Shown here in pieces: positions 1 through 11,049 of a stretch of DNA of 64,000 bases. The DNA comes from Cyclina sinensis (Eukaryota > Mollusca > Bivalvia > Venerida > Veneridae), in assembly GCA_012932295.1 (NCBI GenBank), contig JAAONU010000016.1, positions 18,009,530-18,073,529 of the forward strand, in the 5' to 3' direction. How positions within the stretch are numbered: the stretch's first letter is position 1; every line of letters starts with the position of its first letter. The position numbers were made by a program, and so were the translations under genes. A model generated the notes under the pieces. The model worked only from the letters and a program-made list of their open reading frames with translations. It had not been told where the DNA came from and did no database searches.

Positions 1-240
1 CAGAATCAATTTGCCATAACTGACTTGTTACCATCAGATTTGTATGTGGCTATTTCTGTTCTAGTGTCACTAGGTTGTGAAACTGCTTGGTCTACTTCTG
101 CCAGTGGGCTTGAAATCTTCAGTCTGACATATTTGTGTATCTTTCCTGCTTTTATCTGCGTTTGTTTCCACAGAAGGTTTGCTTGTAATAGTGTATGAGA
201 AGGGTGAGGGCTTTCCTTCTCTGAACATAGCATAAAATAC

Positions 241-377
241 CTTGTGAATTATATTAATCGTGTCAAGGTTTAAGTCTACAATGTGTATTTCACGTAACAT
301 GTTGTTCCTGCCACTAAATTCAAGTATTGCATCAGCATACTGTGTAGCACAAATGTCTTTCGGCACTTTAAACGAAC
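241..377 (-). CDS. Multi-macro-domain gene, exon 13; macro domain 3, C-terminal part
   Basis: Acceptor tctcattttag (379-378); G plus GT completes the second Gly of SSG-SFKVPKDICATQYADAI, the end of the macro phosphate loop and the following helix. LREIHIVDLNLDTINIIHK is the last strand and helix. I ended the exon at AAG|GTATTT (241/240), phase 0. Alternatively the frame stays open to a stop at 70-72, giving a short polar C-terminus of about 58 residues beyond HK. If spliced, the gene continues left of the window, where a WWE or PARP catalytic domain could lie. The sequence here cannot decide. Confidence 0.85.
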
Positions 378-999
378 CTAAAATGAGAGACAAAAATATA
401 AAGCAAGGATTTTAATCCTAGAGTTAGCTGAACTTTTGAAGAAACTCTCTTAGTATTAAATGTAATCTAGTTTAGTTTAAACTTAATGAGTTTAGTTTAA
501 ACTTAGTTATTTTAAATTGATTAGGAAGCAAAAACTCGCAACTTATAGTAAAGGCTCTTGATGACTGCTTCCTTTGTTCAAACCAGCACTCTGACTGAAA
601 GTGTGGAATGCAGAAAGTTATAGCATTCTCTTACTCCTGGTGTAATTAAGCCAGCGACATATGGAATAGTATCTCTGAGGTACCTCATTTTATCAGGTTA
701 AAAATGGAATGAGACACACAAAAAATCTTTTTACAAAAATCAATATAAAATTATGTTAGTTAGATTCATTTTCTTCTGAATGTTGGTATAAAGCGGTGCT
801 GAGAAACAATGTGATTCATGAAATATATTGACATAATTATATAGTTCACGCAAAAGCTATAAATGACAACAATCATATTCAGAGTCTCAGATCTTACTGG
901 TATACATTTCTTATAAAATCAAAGTTAATGATATTGTTTTAATTTTTGCATTTTCTAAAAAATATAACGTTACGTGTAAATAAATCATGTATTAATTAC
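378..999 (-). other. Intron 12 of the macro-domain gene
   Basis: AT-rich, no recognised element or conserved motif. One faint feature is a short direct repeat of a tttagtttaaac motif near 470-500. Confidence 0.6.
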
Positions 1000-1218
1000 C
1001 CGAACTTATAGCTGACATGCCAATGGACTCCAAATTCATAGTATCTGCCATTTTTAAACAACTGAAAACAGTTTGTTTCAGATCTTCACAGCACTTGTTC
1101 AAACCTTCCTTTGTATTATGACTGTAGTCTGTCCAGCTTGGTCCAATAGCATGAAATATATACTTGAAATGTAGTTTACCAGCGCTGGTGCACACGACAG
1201 AAGATACAGGTAAAGGAC
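1000..1218 (-). CDS. Multi-macro-domain gene, exon 12; macro domain 3, middle
   Basis: Acceptor attttgttcag (1220-1219), donor GTAATT (999). It enters and leaves at phase 1; T plus GT completes a Cys codon from exon 11. It encodes CPLPVSSVVCTSAGKL, then FKYIFHAIGPSWTD, a helix with two Cys (LNKCCEDLKQTVFSCLKMA), and LESIGMSAISSG. HAIGPSW and SAISSG match the macro consensus (H-x-V-G-P, P-A-I-S-S-G) of the PARP9/PARP14 type. A pearl-like repeat starts only about 10 bases upstream of the acceptor, so part of the polypyrimidine tract is repeat-derived. Confidence 0.88.
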
Positions 1219-1229
1219 CTGAACAAAAT

Positions 1230-2894
1230 ACAAGAGGGCCATGATGGCCCTGGAACGCTCACCTGAGTACTTTGGCTGTAGGTTTGCTGTTAAGCAGTAT
1301 TTCATTTTTTAATTGAAAATATGTAAGTGCCTACAAACCAAATATGTAACATTTCAGTCAATAAATAAGGGCTTTATGACAGAAAGTAGACATATCTATT
1401 ATAAGCTATGGTGACCCTGACCTTGACCCAGTGACCTCAAACCCTACCCATGGGTAGAGGTCCATGCAAGGAACCTCTATACTGAATATCAAAGATATTG
1501 GTCTATAAATGAAGGCTCTATGAGGTACAGTAGATAAATCTGGGGTGGGGTCATTTTTGACCCAGAGGCCAGGATTTGAAAAACCTTGGTAGAGGTCCAC
1601 TAGACAATGCTACATACAAAATATCTTAACTGTAGGCCTTCTTGTTTCTGACGAAGATTTTTTAGTTTTTCCTATATAACTCTATGTAAAACAAGTGACC
1701 CCGGGGCGGGGCCATTTTTGCCCCAGAGGACAGGATTTGAACAAACTTGGTAGAGGTCCACTAGACAATGCTACACACCAAATATCTAAGCTCTATAACT
1801 TATGGTTTCTGACAAGAAGATTTTTTTAGATTTTCCTATATAACTCAATGTAAAATTAGTGGCCCATGGGGTGGGGTCATTTTTGACCCAGAGGCCAGGA
1901 TTTGAAAAAACTTGGTAGAGGTTCACTAAACAATGCTACACACCAAATAGCTAAACTCTATAATTTACGGTTTCTGACAAGAAGATTTTTTAAGATTTTC
2001 CTATATAACTCTATGTAAAACTAGTGGCCCCTGGGGTGGGGCCATTTTTGACCCAGAGGCCAGGATTTGAACAAACTTGGTAGAGGTCCACTAGACAATG
2101 CTACACACCAAATATCTAAGCTCTATAACTTACGGTTTCTGACAAGAAGATTTTTTAAGATTTTCTTATATAACTCTATGTAAAACAAGTGGCCCCTGGG
2201 GCGGGGCCATTTTTGACCCAGAGGACAGGATTTGAACAGACTTGGTAGAGGTCCACTAGACAATGCTACACACCAAATATCTAAGCTCTATAACTTACGG
2301 TTTCTGACAAGAAGATTTTTTAAAGATTTTCCTATATAACTCTATGTAAAACAAGTGACCCCCGGGGCGGGGCCATTTTTCACCCAGAGGCCATGATTTG
2401 AACAAACTTGGTAGAGGTCCACTAGACAATGCTACATACCAAATATCTTAACTCTAGGCCTTGTGGTTTCTGACAAGAAGATTTTCAATTCTTCCCTATA
2501 TAACTCTTTGTAAAATCAACTGACCCCTGGGGTGGGGTCAGTTTTGTCCCCAGGGACATAATTTGAACAAACTTGGTAGAGGTCCACTAGATGATGCTTC
2601 ATACCAAATATCAAAGCTCCAGGCCTTGTGGTTTCGGAGAAGAAGATTTTTAAAGATTCAACTTATAAAATCTATTTTTAGCTCCAGTGAACCAGAAATG
2701 CAATGGACCAGAACCATTTGAACAATCTTGGTAGAGCTTCATGCAAGGAACATCCCAGGCAAGTTTCATTAAATTTGCCCCATTGGTTTCAGAGGAGATG
2801 TCGTTTGAATGAAAAGTTGACGACGGACGGACGGACGACGGACAAAGACCCATCAGAAAAGCTCACCCTGAGCACTTTGTGCTCAGGTGAGCTA
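1230..2894 (+). mobile_element. Pearl-like/HINE element with 165-bp tandem core
   Basis: The left end begins ACAAGAGGGCC with the palindrome AGGGCCATGATGGCCCT, then CGCTCACCTGAG. The right end is a hairpin (CTGAGCAC-ttt-GTGCTCAG) followed by GTGAGCTAA. GCTCACCTGAG at the left is the reverse complement of CTCAGGTGAGC at the right: subterminal inverted repeats. The core has about six units of 161-166 bp, marked by TAGACAATGC at 1601, 1762, 2092, 2257 and 2423, with a variant (TAAACAATGC) at 1927. A (GACG)n tract lies at 2821-2842. It sits in the intron between exons 11 and 12, antisense to the gene. Confidence 0.75.
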
Positions 2895-3435
2895 ACAAAA
2901 ACAATAATGCTCATGGTAGGCATACTATTAGAACTACAAGTATCTATTTTTTATTTCTGTTATTTGAGTCATATGTCAAATCCTTGCTTAAATCTGTATA
3001 GTGTTAAATGACCTGTAATACATGGACTGCCCATGAAAGAGCGCAAAATATTAACACTAGCTGTTATCCTTGAATTCAATAGTCACCCTCAAGTGTTAAT
3101 TACAATATTACAACTACTTTTATTTTTGCATTTCTGGCTACAGTAGCCCATGGTGACTGAAAAAAGTGCTTTCATTATAAAAGAGAAATCTCATTTCCCC
3201 CAAAAAATTTAATTCATTAATCATGAACACATCAATCTTGTCCTTTTTCTTTTCTGCTCAATTTACAATTTTCACGAACGAAATTATTTCAATGCAAATG
3301 ACTAGAAATAGTATGTCTATTTCATTTCACTGAAAAAAATAAAGCTTCATTTTTGATTCAAAAGAATTCATTATCTCAAGGCATTTAATTCATTTTAAGA
3401 GATAAAAATTATTTTCATAAATTCTGACATCTTAC
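2895..3435 (-). other. Remainder of the intron between exons 11 and 12
   Basis: AT-rich intronic sequence between the pearl-like element and exon 11. No repeat or motif recognised. Confidence 0.5.
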
Positions 3436-4329
3436 ATTTTTTTATATATATATCCTGACACTCTTGTACAAGGGAGCTTCCTGCTTCTTCAGCGACTGCT
3501 TTGGATAAACCCCCACAGTGGTTGAGATCTCGGTTAGCAGGATTAACAATCACGGTAACCGGTATATGAAGGATGTTGGCCCTGTAAACCTTAACCACTA
3601 AATTTCCCCTTTCAAAAATATCTAAGCAGCTAACATCTTTTGACCATGAAAATTTTCTTTTGACTGCTGGTGTCTGGAATGATGTTCCTGTGTCATGAAT
3701 CACTGTCTCATTTTCTGATGTATCCATTTCTTCTTCATCCCGCTCAGATGGTGTCATTTCGTTAACTGATTTGCAAATGAAGTCAACGTCAACTGAGGCA
3801 CGACTCAAGTCACTTCTTGCTTTTTCTATGTCACTTACTCTATTTTCAAAGGGTGTAACTTTTGGAACATGTCCATCATGTTTGTTGTAACTGCTATTCT
3901 TACCAAACTGCCATGCTTCAGGAACATTCATGGCCACCTGTTCATTCAACCTGTCCATGCTGGTTTCCTCAGTTTGCATCGCTAACAAACGCTCCACAAA
4001 ACCTTTAACTGTAATGAGTACTTTACCGACCCTGCCTCTCTTGCCATGCAGTTCTATTCTACCTCTGCTCTCACTGTAGTTAGTTCTTACACCATCTTCT
4101 TCGAAAATTTTAAAATCCTGTTTGTGCTGTTTTTGCAATGCAGAAAATACTGAACTAGGGACATCCGCGCCAACTTCAGCGACAACATCATCGTCATTTA
4201 ACAACAGATCACGGTCTTTTGACTCAAGCATTTCTCTTGCTTTGCGCACATCATCCTTTTGACCGGTTACAAAGATTCGAACAGTGCGTTTTTTAATAGG
4301 CTTTGCTTCTGCTTCAAATACTTCTTTCC
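3436..4329 (-). CDS. Multi-macro-domain gene, exon 11; charged linker and start of macro domain 3
   Basis: Longest exon (894 nt). Acceptor ttaattatag (4331-4330), donor GTAAGA (3435). Residues in order: KEVFEAEAKPIKKRTVRIFV and a helix rich in Lys/Arg/Glu that looks like the end of a KH- or RRM-like alpha-beta unit (TVRIFVTGQKDDVRKAREML); about 150 residues of acidic/polar linker with Ser, Asp and Glu runs; then LDIFERGNLVVKVYRANIL and VTVIVNPANRDLNHCGGLSKAV, the first half of a macro domain. NPANRDLNHCGGLSKAV keeps the Asn pair and the Gly-Gly-Leu that contact ADP-ribose. The linker probably tethers macro domains 2 and 3. Confidence 0.9.
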
Positions 4330-4436
4330 CTATAATTAAATGAGATATTTTGTTAACAATTATTAAATATCTCTAAACCAAATTATTCCAATCCGATTTA
4401 CATCTGAATTATTGGGGAAACATGCATTTTATTTAA

Positions 4437-6325
4437 AACTAGAGCTATCACTAAATGTGATTAATACCCCAAAAACACCGCTACAGAACAGAGGAAGTTA
4501 TCAGTTTAGTTACAGAATACTTCATAAAAAAATTTAAAAAGAGTTATGGTTGTGGGCAATTAAAGATAGTTGTGGTTCTTGTACATTGCATTTCCTCTCA
4601 CTGCACTTGACCATTGTATGTAGTTGCATTGAATTCCAAAAAAATTGTTTTCAAGTTATTCTTTAGACAAAGAAAACTAACAAAGGGCAATAACTGTGCA
4701 AACAGTGAAGACAGAGTTATAGCTCTTGTACATTGCACATCCACTCAATGTGCTTGACCATTGTATGAAGTTGCACTGAATTCCAACCATGAGTTTCCAA
4801 ATTATATTCTGGAAAAGGAAATCCAAGGAAGGGCAATAACTCTGCAAATAGTGAAGATGGAGTTATAGCTCTTATATAATGCACATTTTCTCATTGTGCT
4901 TGATCATTGTATGAAGTTGCATTGAATTCCAACCAGTAGTTTTCAAGCTATGCTCCATACAAAGGAAAACAACAAAGGGCAATAACTCTGCAAATAGTGA
5001 ACATGGAGTTATGATTCTTGGACACTGCATTTCCTCTCATTGTGTTTGACCATTGTATAAAGTTGCATTGAATTCAAACCCGTTGTTTTCAAGTTATCCT
5101 GAATACAAAGGAAAACAACAAAGGGCAATAACTCTGCAAATAGTGAACATGGAGTTATGATTCTTGGACACTGCGCTTCCTCTCATTGTGCTTGACCATT
5201 GTATGTAGTTGCATAAAATTCAAACCAGCAGTTTGCAAGTTATGCTCCGGACAAGGAAAACCAATTAAGGGCAATAACTCTTAAAATAGTGAAGATGGAG
5301 TTATGTTTCTTGGACACTGCACTTCCTCTCATTGTGCTTGATCACTGTATGTAGTTGCACTGAATTCCAACAAGTAGTTTTCAAGTTATGCTCCGGACAA
5401 GGAAAACCAATAAAGGGTTATAACTCTAAAAATAGTGAAGATGGAGTTATGAGTCTTAGACAATGCACTTCCTCTTATTGGGTTTGACCACTGTGTGAAG
5501 TTGCAATGAATTCCAACCAGTAGTTTTCAAGTTTTGCTCGATAAAAAGGAAAACCAACAAAGGTCAATAACTCTGCAAATATTGAATAGGAGTTATGATT
5601 AAGTTGCATTGAATTCAAACCAGTAGTTTTCAAAGTATCCTGAATACAAAGGAAAACAACAAAGGGCAATAACTCTGAAAATAGAGAAGATGGAGTTATG
5701 ATTCTTGGACACTGCACTTCCTCTAATTGTGCTTGACCATTGTATGTAGTTGCAGTGAACTCAAACCAGTAGTTTTTAAGTTATGCTCCGGACAAAGAAA
5801 ATCAACAAAGGGCAATTACTCTAAAAATAGTGAAGATGGAGTTATGATTCTTGGACACTGCACTTCCTCTCATTGTGCTTGACCATTGTATGTAGTTGCA
5901 TTGAATTCCAACCAGTAGTTTTCAAGTTTTGCTCCGGACAAAAAAACAAAACAATAAAGGGCAACAACTCTAAAAATAGTGAAGATGAAATTATGATTCT
6001 TGGACACTGCACTTCCTCTCATTGTGCTTGACCATTGTATGTAGTTGCATTGAACTCCAACCAGTAGTTTTTAAGTTATGCTCCGGACAAGGAAAACCAA
6101 TAAAGTGATATTACTCTGAAAATAGTGAAGATGGAGTTATGATTCTTGGACACTGCACTTCCTATCATTGTGCTTGACCATTGTATGAAGTTGCATTGAA
6201 TTCCAACCAGTAATTTTCAAGTTATGCTCCGGACAAGGTAAACCCCGACAGACCGACTGACCGACCGACCAACCACCGGGTGACTCCTATATACCCCCCC
6301 AAACTTCGTTTTGGGGGTATAAAAA
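4437..6325 (+). mobile_element. Repeat element with 146-bp tandem core and 3' hairpin
   Basis: The left end is ACTAGAGCTATCAC. The core consists of at least ten units of about 146 bp, marked by CCATTGTATG or variants at 4611, 4758, 4904, 5050, 5196 and onward. The unit includes ggcaataactctg and tatgctccggacaagg. It ends with a (GACC/GACT)n tract at 6246-6272 and a hairpin, TATACCCCC ... GGGGGTATA, followed by AAAAA. No coding sequence; open frames here are repeat artefacts. Confidence 0.75.
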
Positions 6326-6386
6326 TAAAACCTCAAGTAAAAAAGCTTGGTATTTTCACAGAATTTCTTATATGTATATATATAAA

Positions 6387-7361
6387 ACAAGAGCATTGCT
6401 GGGCGGAGCATTATATACCCAAAAGGTGTTTTTTTTAAGTATGACGCATTTGTGATATAAGGGAGGAATCATTAGGCTTTGGAGTAAATGATTTGCTTTA
6501 AATTTTGAATTTTTTGTTTTTGATTTATAATATTTTGATTTTTATTATTCTATAATTTTAATTTTAGAGTTTTATAGATCTTAATCATATCTGAATTTTA
6601 GATTTGATAAACTGTATAAATGTCAGTCTTTCAGAAATCTATGCTGTTCATGCTATGATCCATGGTAATCAAGTTATAGTGCAGAAATATTGATTGTTAA
6701 GTTGATTGTCACCTTGACCTTTTATGTACTTACTCCCCAAAAAGTACATTTTGTGTATAGGGATTATGTAATCAATGATGGCAATCATCCTAAGAAGGTT
6801 AAAGTCTGCAGAAATGCTTTTCAGTGTTTAGGTCATTGTGACCTTGACATCTGACCTACTGATCCTAAGATGTATGGGAGTCATTTTCTCAATGTAAGCA
6901 ATCATCATATGAAGTTTGAAGTTTGTATGACTAATGGTTATAAAGTTTTACAGTGGAAAGAGTTTTTCAGTGCTTAGGTCACTGTGACCTTGACCACTGA
7001 CCTACAGACCCCAAAATCAATAGGGGTCATTCACTCGATATGTGCAATCATTAAATGAATTTTGAAGTCATTCACTCAACTTAAACAATCATGATATAAA
7101 GTTTGAAGTCTCTATAATAAATGATTGTCAAGCTAATGGCAGATATGGTTTTCAATGTTAAGGTCACTGTGACCTTGACCTTTGATCCTTTGACTCCAAA
7201 ATCAATAGGGGTCATGCACTCAAAAAGGGCAATCATCCAATGAAGTAAAAAAAGACTATAGGCCAGACAGTTCTGAAATTATCCTCCGGAAACTAAATTG
7301 CTAACAGACGGATGGATGCCAAGGACCATAGCATAAAAAGCCGCTTCGGGCATATAAAAAA
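6387..7361 (+). mobile_element. Repeat element rich in nuclear-receptor half-sites
   Basis: The left end is ACAAGAGCATTGCTGGGCGG; the right end is gcttcgggcatataaaaa. The core is about three diverged units containing gtgaccttgacc and a caataggggtcat block. Three perfect AGGTCAnnnTGACCT palindromes lie in successive units (6830-6844, 6976-6990, 7161-7175). A second copy of the family is at 35127-35702. Confidence 0.7.
6830..7175. promoter_or_regulatory. Three perfect AGGTCAnnnTGACCT palindromes
   Basis: 6830-6844 AGGTCATTGTGACCT, 6976-6990 and 7161-7175 AGGTCACTGTGACCT. These match the consensus oestrogen-response-element palindrome. They lie in a repeat inside an intron; whether any receptor binds them is unknown. 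Confidence 0.45.
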
Positions 7362-7496
7362 ACTGCCCTTTACAAACTGATTGCAAACATTGTCTGGCAG
7401 ACTAAACTAATATTGCAGAATGATTTTTACCTTGCAAAAGATGAATCAGGTACATGTATCAAATGAATGCATTATTTATATGACTTAAAAACTTAC

Positions 7497-7524
7497 TTAT
7501 CTTGTCTTCATGTCTCTCAAACTT
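7497..7524 (-). CDS. Multi-macro-domain gene, exon 10; 28-nt microexon
   Basis: Only 28 nt, between a strong acceptor (ttgttttcag, 7526-7525) and a consensus donor (GTAAGT from 7496). It takes phase 0 from exon 9 and hands phase 1 to exon 11, where A plus GG completes an Arg codon. It encodes KFERHEDKI-R, a charged helix-like piece that runs into KEVFEAEAKP of exon 11. It is the only exon candidate I found in the roughly 24-kb interval between exons 9 and 11. The exact frame fit at both ends is the main support. Confidence 0.7.
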
Positions 7525-7615
7525 CTGAAAACAAAACGTAAAACCAAATAACAAAGATTCTAAATATGATAAAATAATGTAAAATTACTACAATTGTAAC
7601 AACAAACACAATAGT

Positions 7616-7855
7616 ACAAGAGGGCCATGATTTCCATTCTATCGCCCACCTGTGAACAACTGCAACTACTTTCATTCACACCCAAATTATCTAACCTCTA
7701 AGCATTGAGGTTTCTGACAGGAAAGTTTTTAATGTTTTTACCAATATCAGTCAATATAAAACCAAGTGACCCCCTGGGGTAAGGTCAATTTTTATTTTTA
7801 TAAGCCTTGATGACCTTTACCTAAATCTAACCCAGTGGCAGAAGTACATACCAAA
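7616..7855 (+). mobile_element. Truncated pearl-like left end
   Basis: Starts ACAAGAGGGCCATGATTTCC and continues with CGCCCACCTGTGAAC and a degenerate core; it stops where the LINE 3' end begins. There is no right hairpin, so it is truncated or interrupted. Confidence 0.6.
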
Positions 7856-8345
7856 TATTCAGTTCAGTTCAATTCATTAAGGTTTATTTGCAATATCAAT
7901 ATCAATAATATCAAAATCATTTTATTGCACAAAACATCTTAAAACGCTTATAGCAAACAACTGATGTAACAACAGGTAACATGTCAGAAAAGTGTAAATT
8001 AAGTTTAAAGAAAATATATTTCAATTCTTTTTGGGTTTTGTGTTGCAAGTTTAAAAGTTTACAACTACATAACTAGATACCTTGTCACTTAAAAGCAAAA
8101 TACAAATATTTAGCTTAATTATTTAACATCTTCCTTCCTGGATTCAGTTAACATGATATATTAAATTTTTTTAAGATTTGGCCTGTGAAAAAACATATAT
8201 ATATCTTAGCAAAAATTTAACTCTCAGGTTTCTTAAGTCTCTGAATACTGACACACAAGAAGTGAAATTTATTTTCAATCTGATGCATACTACAATGTCT
8301 ACAGAGTCGTTTTGTTCAAGGTATATTTTCATTCCTGCCAAATTC
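7856..8345 (-). pseudogene. Second LINE fragment: C-terminal Cys/His cluster and 3' end
   Basis: Around 8320-8230 on the minus strand the sequence reads KRLCRHCSMHQIENKFHFLC, the R-x-C-x-x-C ... IEx-x-x-HF-x-x-C pattern of a LINE ORF2 C-terminus. The rest down to about 7856 is AT-rich with stops in all frames and probably holds the degraded C-terminus and 3' UTR. It is separate from the 11-kb fragment, which has its own copy of this motif. It directly abuts a truncated pearl-like repeat on its left. Confidence 0.5.
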
Positions 8346-9285
8346 TACGAGTAGACTATGTGCTGATGTTCTGTAAGTATTGTTCTATATTTATTTTCAT
8401 TAATGACTAATAAATACTTTTTCTGTAATGAAATAATGTTTAAACAATAATTAAGACTGAATAATAGGCCACTTGCCCAGAATAGTAACAAATGCTTCAG
8501 ATTAGTGATGTACGTAAACAATATATAACAACACACAAATTAAACATACTTAAATCAAAATAAATGAATTGTTAAAACAAATCAATTAAATGGATTAAAC
8601 ATGCATGGTATATCAAAACACAATTATTATAACACAAAGGACAAGCAATTTAGTACATGCAAATAACACAAAAAGACATAATTTCTTAAATCGAAGTAAT
8701 CTATCGATCATATTTGTAAGCAACAGTGTACAAATTACACAAAGTGAAGCAATAAATTGTATGACAGGACATGCACTGGATATTTTGAAATGTGATTTAT
8801 TGAAACACAAACATATACTCCATATCGACAGACCTATCACGTGACCTCAAATAGGTAAACACTCCTCTGTCTTCACTACAGAGAATGCAGTTTACAACTA
8901 TGCCCAAGATAATAAGCACAGTTAATCAACTGCTTATCACGGCTAATAAATAAACAATTATACTCTCATTAGCACCAAGAATGTACAATCCCAGATTATA
9001 ACTGCATTTGAATATCATTCGTATCAAATAATGTAAAATGGCCACTAGTAATTCTATGAATTGGAGTAAAAAAATAAGTGGAATTCCTAAGTTGTCTGTA
9101 ATACAAAGTAATTGCTGGTTATATAAAAGAAAGAGGAAACACCAGGGCTTTTGAAAAGGAATATATTTTTATAGAAAGTTAAATACATGGTGCATTTGTC
9201 TATCAAACTGATAAAAAGTTCTACCGCAAAGCAAAATGTTGGCGAAGTCAGAGGAAAGCAGAATCGCCACATTTATTTTCCGCAG
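8346..9285. other. AT-rich intronic stretch upstream of the SWIM/YqaJ remnant
   Basis: No convincing gene. Upstream exons of the SWIM/YqaJ remnant may lie here but none was recognised. Overlapping open frames on both strands at 8605-8844 are low-complexity and look like chance. Confidence 0.4.
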
Positions 9286-10690
9286 AGATTTGCGCAAAGG
9301 AATCAAAAGTGCTTGATGGACGATGCAGTTGTATTACAGGGTAAGTAAAATTTTGTGTTTCTATCTAAATGATTCATTTAAAAGCATAATGTATATTTTT
9401 TGTATATGTACTAATGTACTATTTACATCTTTTTAATCTTTATTTAAAAACAAACAAACAATCCCCACCCCCTAAAAAAACAAAAAAAAAAACAAAAAAA
9501 AACCAGGTATATAAAGATATTACATGTAATACGTCATGCAGAATGATAATAAATGAGACAATAGTCAGTTGATTTTTTATCTATACTTTTTTTAGAACTG
9601 GAGGAGTCTGCAACCATATAGCACTGCTGTACACTGTAAATCACTAGGTTAGCAAAGAAAATGACAGAGATTCCTGCAGATATGTCATGAACAGAAGTGG
9701 GACAAGCCTGGCACAAGCCGCCTGGGTACAAAATTGAGCCAAAACCAGTGATAAAAATCACCTATGCCAAGGCTACCACGGACAGACAGTTACGTTAACA
9801 AAAACCTGTGAAATATTCCTTATATGACGAATTTGCCAAAAAAGTAAATTGACGCTTACACCATCAAAAGAGGAGATAGCTTCTATACAATAAAGTATTA
9901 GTACAAGAAACAGGAACATTCCCATAGTCTATTTCATGGAAAACCACTCAACAAAGTCAAATGACACCTTATTTGAAGATGCACCTACTGGTTCCCCACT
10001 CAGCAATCAATTACAAGATTATCAATGCTCAAAACTGGAGTTTTCAGCCTATATTCCCAGCAAAGTTGACATTGTTTTGAAAAATAACTTACATTTCTCT
10101 GATATACCAATAACACAGTCAAATCTAAACATTGACATAACTCACCTTAATGAAAAAAGCAAAAAATTCTTGCGGTCATTGGACTTAAGTAAATCTTAGG
10201 CTGAGGAGATTGAACAATCGATTAACCAATCTCTAGTTAAACGATGGTATGAGATGCGTAAAATTAGACTTACAGTAATCAAAGTCAACGAAAAGAAGCA
10301 TTTCTAAAAAAAAATATTTAATTTCAAAAACTTAAGAAATGTTGCATCAATTTCACATAGAAGAGAAACAAGGAGGATACTGCATGAAAATTGTACACTA
10401 AAAAGATGAAGAACAAATTTCATCATGATGTGTAAGTATTTCGTACAGAGCTTTCAATAAATCCAGACTGTCCATATCTTGGAGCTTCCCCAGACAGCAA
10501 AAATTTTAGACATGTCATCATATAACCACTTTGAACTGTTGGAAATTAATAGGTGCCCATATAAATATAGAAATGCTACACCTACAGAGGCAGCTTGAAA
10601 TACAGACTTCTGCCTTGAAATAAAGAACGGGGAGCTGCATTAAAAAATCACATAATTATTTCTTGTTTTTCATCATTGGGAGATTTATAC
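9286..10690 (+). pseudogene. Degraded SWIM zinc finger / YqaJ-type exonuclease gene
   Basis: Plus-strand gene remnant inside the large intron between exons 9 and 11 of the macro gene. Exon 9286-9340 (acceptor ttttccgcag, donor GTAAGT) encodes ICAKESKVLDGRCSCITG. After an intron, the exon from 9594 encodes TGGVCNHIALLYTV; together they form a SWIM zinc finger (CxC ... CxH). Frameshifted pieces follow: WDKPG and EPKPVIKITYAKA. From 9936 an 87-codon frame leads, through a TAG at 10197-10199, into EIEQSINQSLVKRWYEMRK. Further on come CPYLGASPDS (about 10473-10502), the YqaJ G-x-S-P-D motif, and LLEINRCPYKYRNATPTEAA, with stops and frame changes between. SWIM plus YqaJ (lambda-exonuclease-like fold) is a common mobile or multicopy gene type in invertebrates. 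This copy is broken. Confidence 0.7.
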
Positions 10691-11049
10691 AAAGACACAT
10701 TTTCATCAAAGCCTGAAGCTTTACAATTAGGAACACTTCAGTCAAACTCCATAATTTCTGGACAATGTTGATAATATTGTTAATCTAGATGTATACAAGT
10801 GTTGTATACATACTGGCTGGAAAACTCTCTGTTTACCTGTTTCGGGTCACGTGATAAAATCTGTTGATACGGTGTATAGTGACATGTAAAAAATATGTTT
10901 CGCTCAGAAGCGTAAAAAATTCTCTTAGACTGAATGCTAAGTGTAAAACTTTGCTAACCTAAGCACACTCTGGAATGCATTGTCTTTCATAACTGTAATG
11001 AAATGGCATTCAGGGATGGTAATATTTAGCCACGCTGGTATGTAAAAGA
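10691..11049. other. Spacer between the YqaJ remnant and the LINE fragment
   Basis: AT-rich, frames broken on both strands. Some of it may belong to the 3' parts of either neighbour, which converge here. Nothing further recognised. Confidence 0.35.

Noticed and set aside
4600..6200. CRISPR-like array
   Set aside because: The repeats are contiguous 146-bp tandem units with no unique spacers, in a eukaryotic genome.
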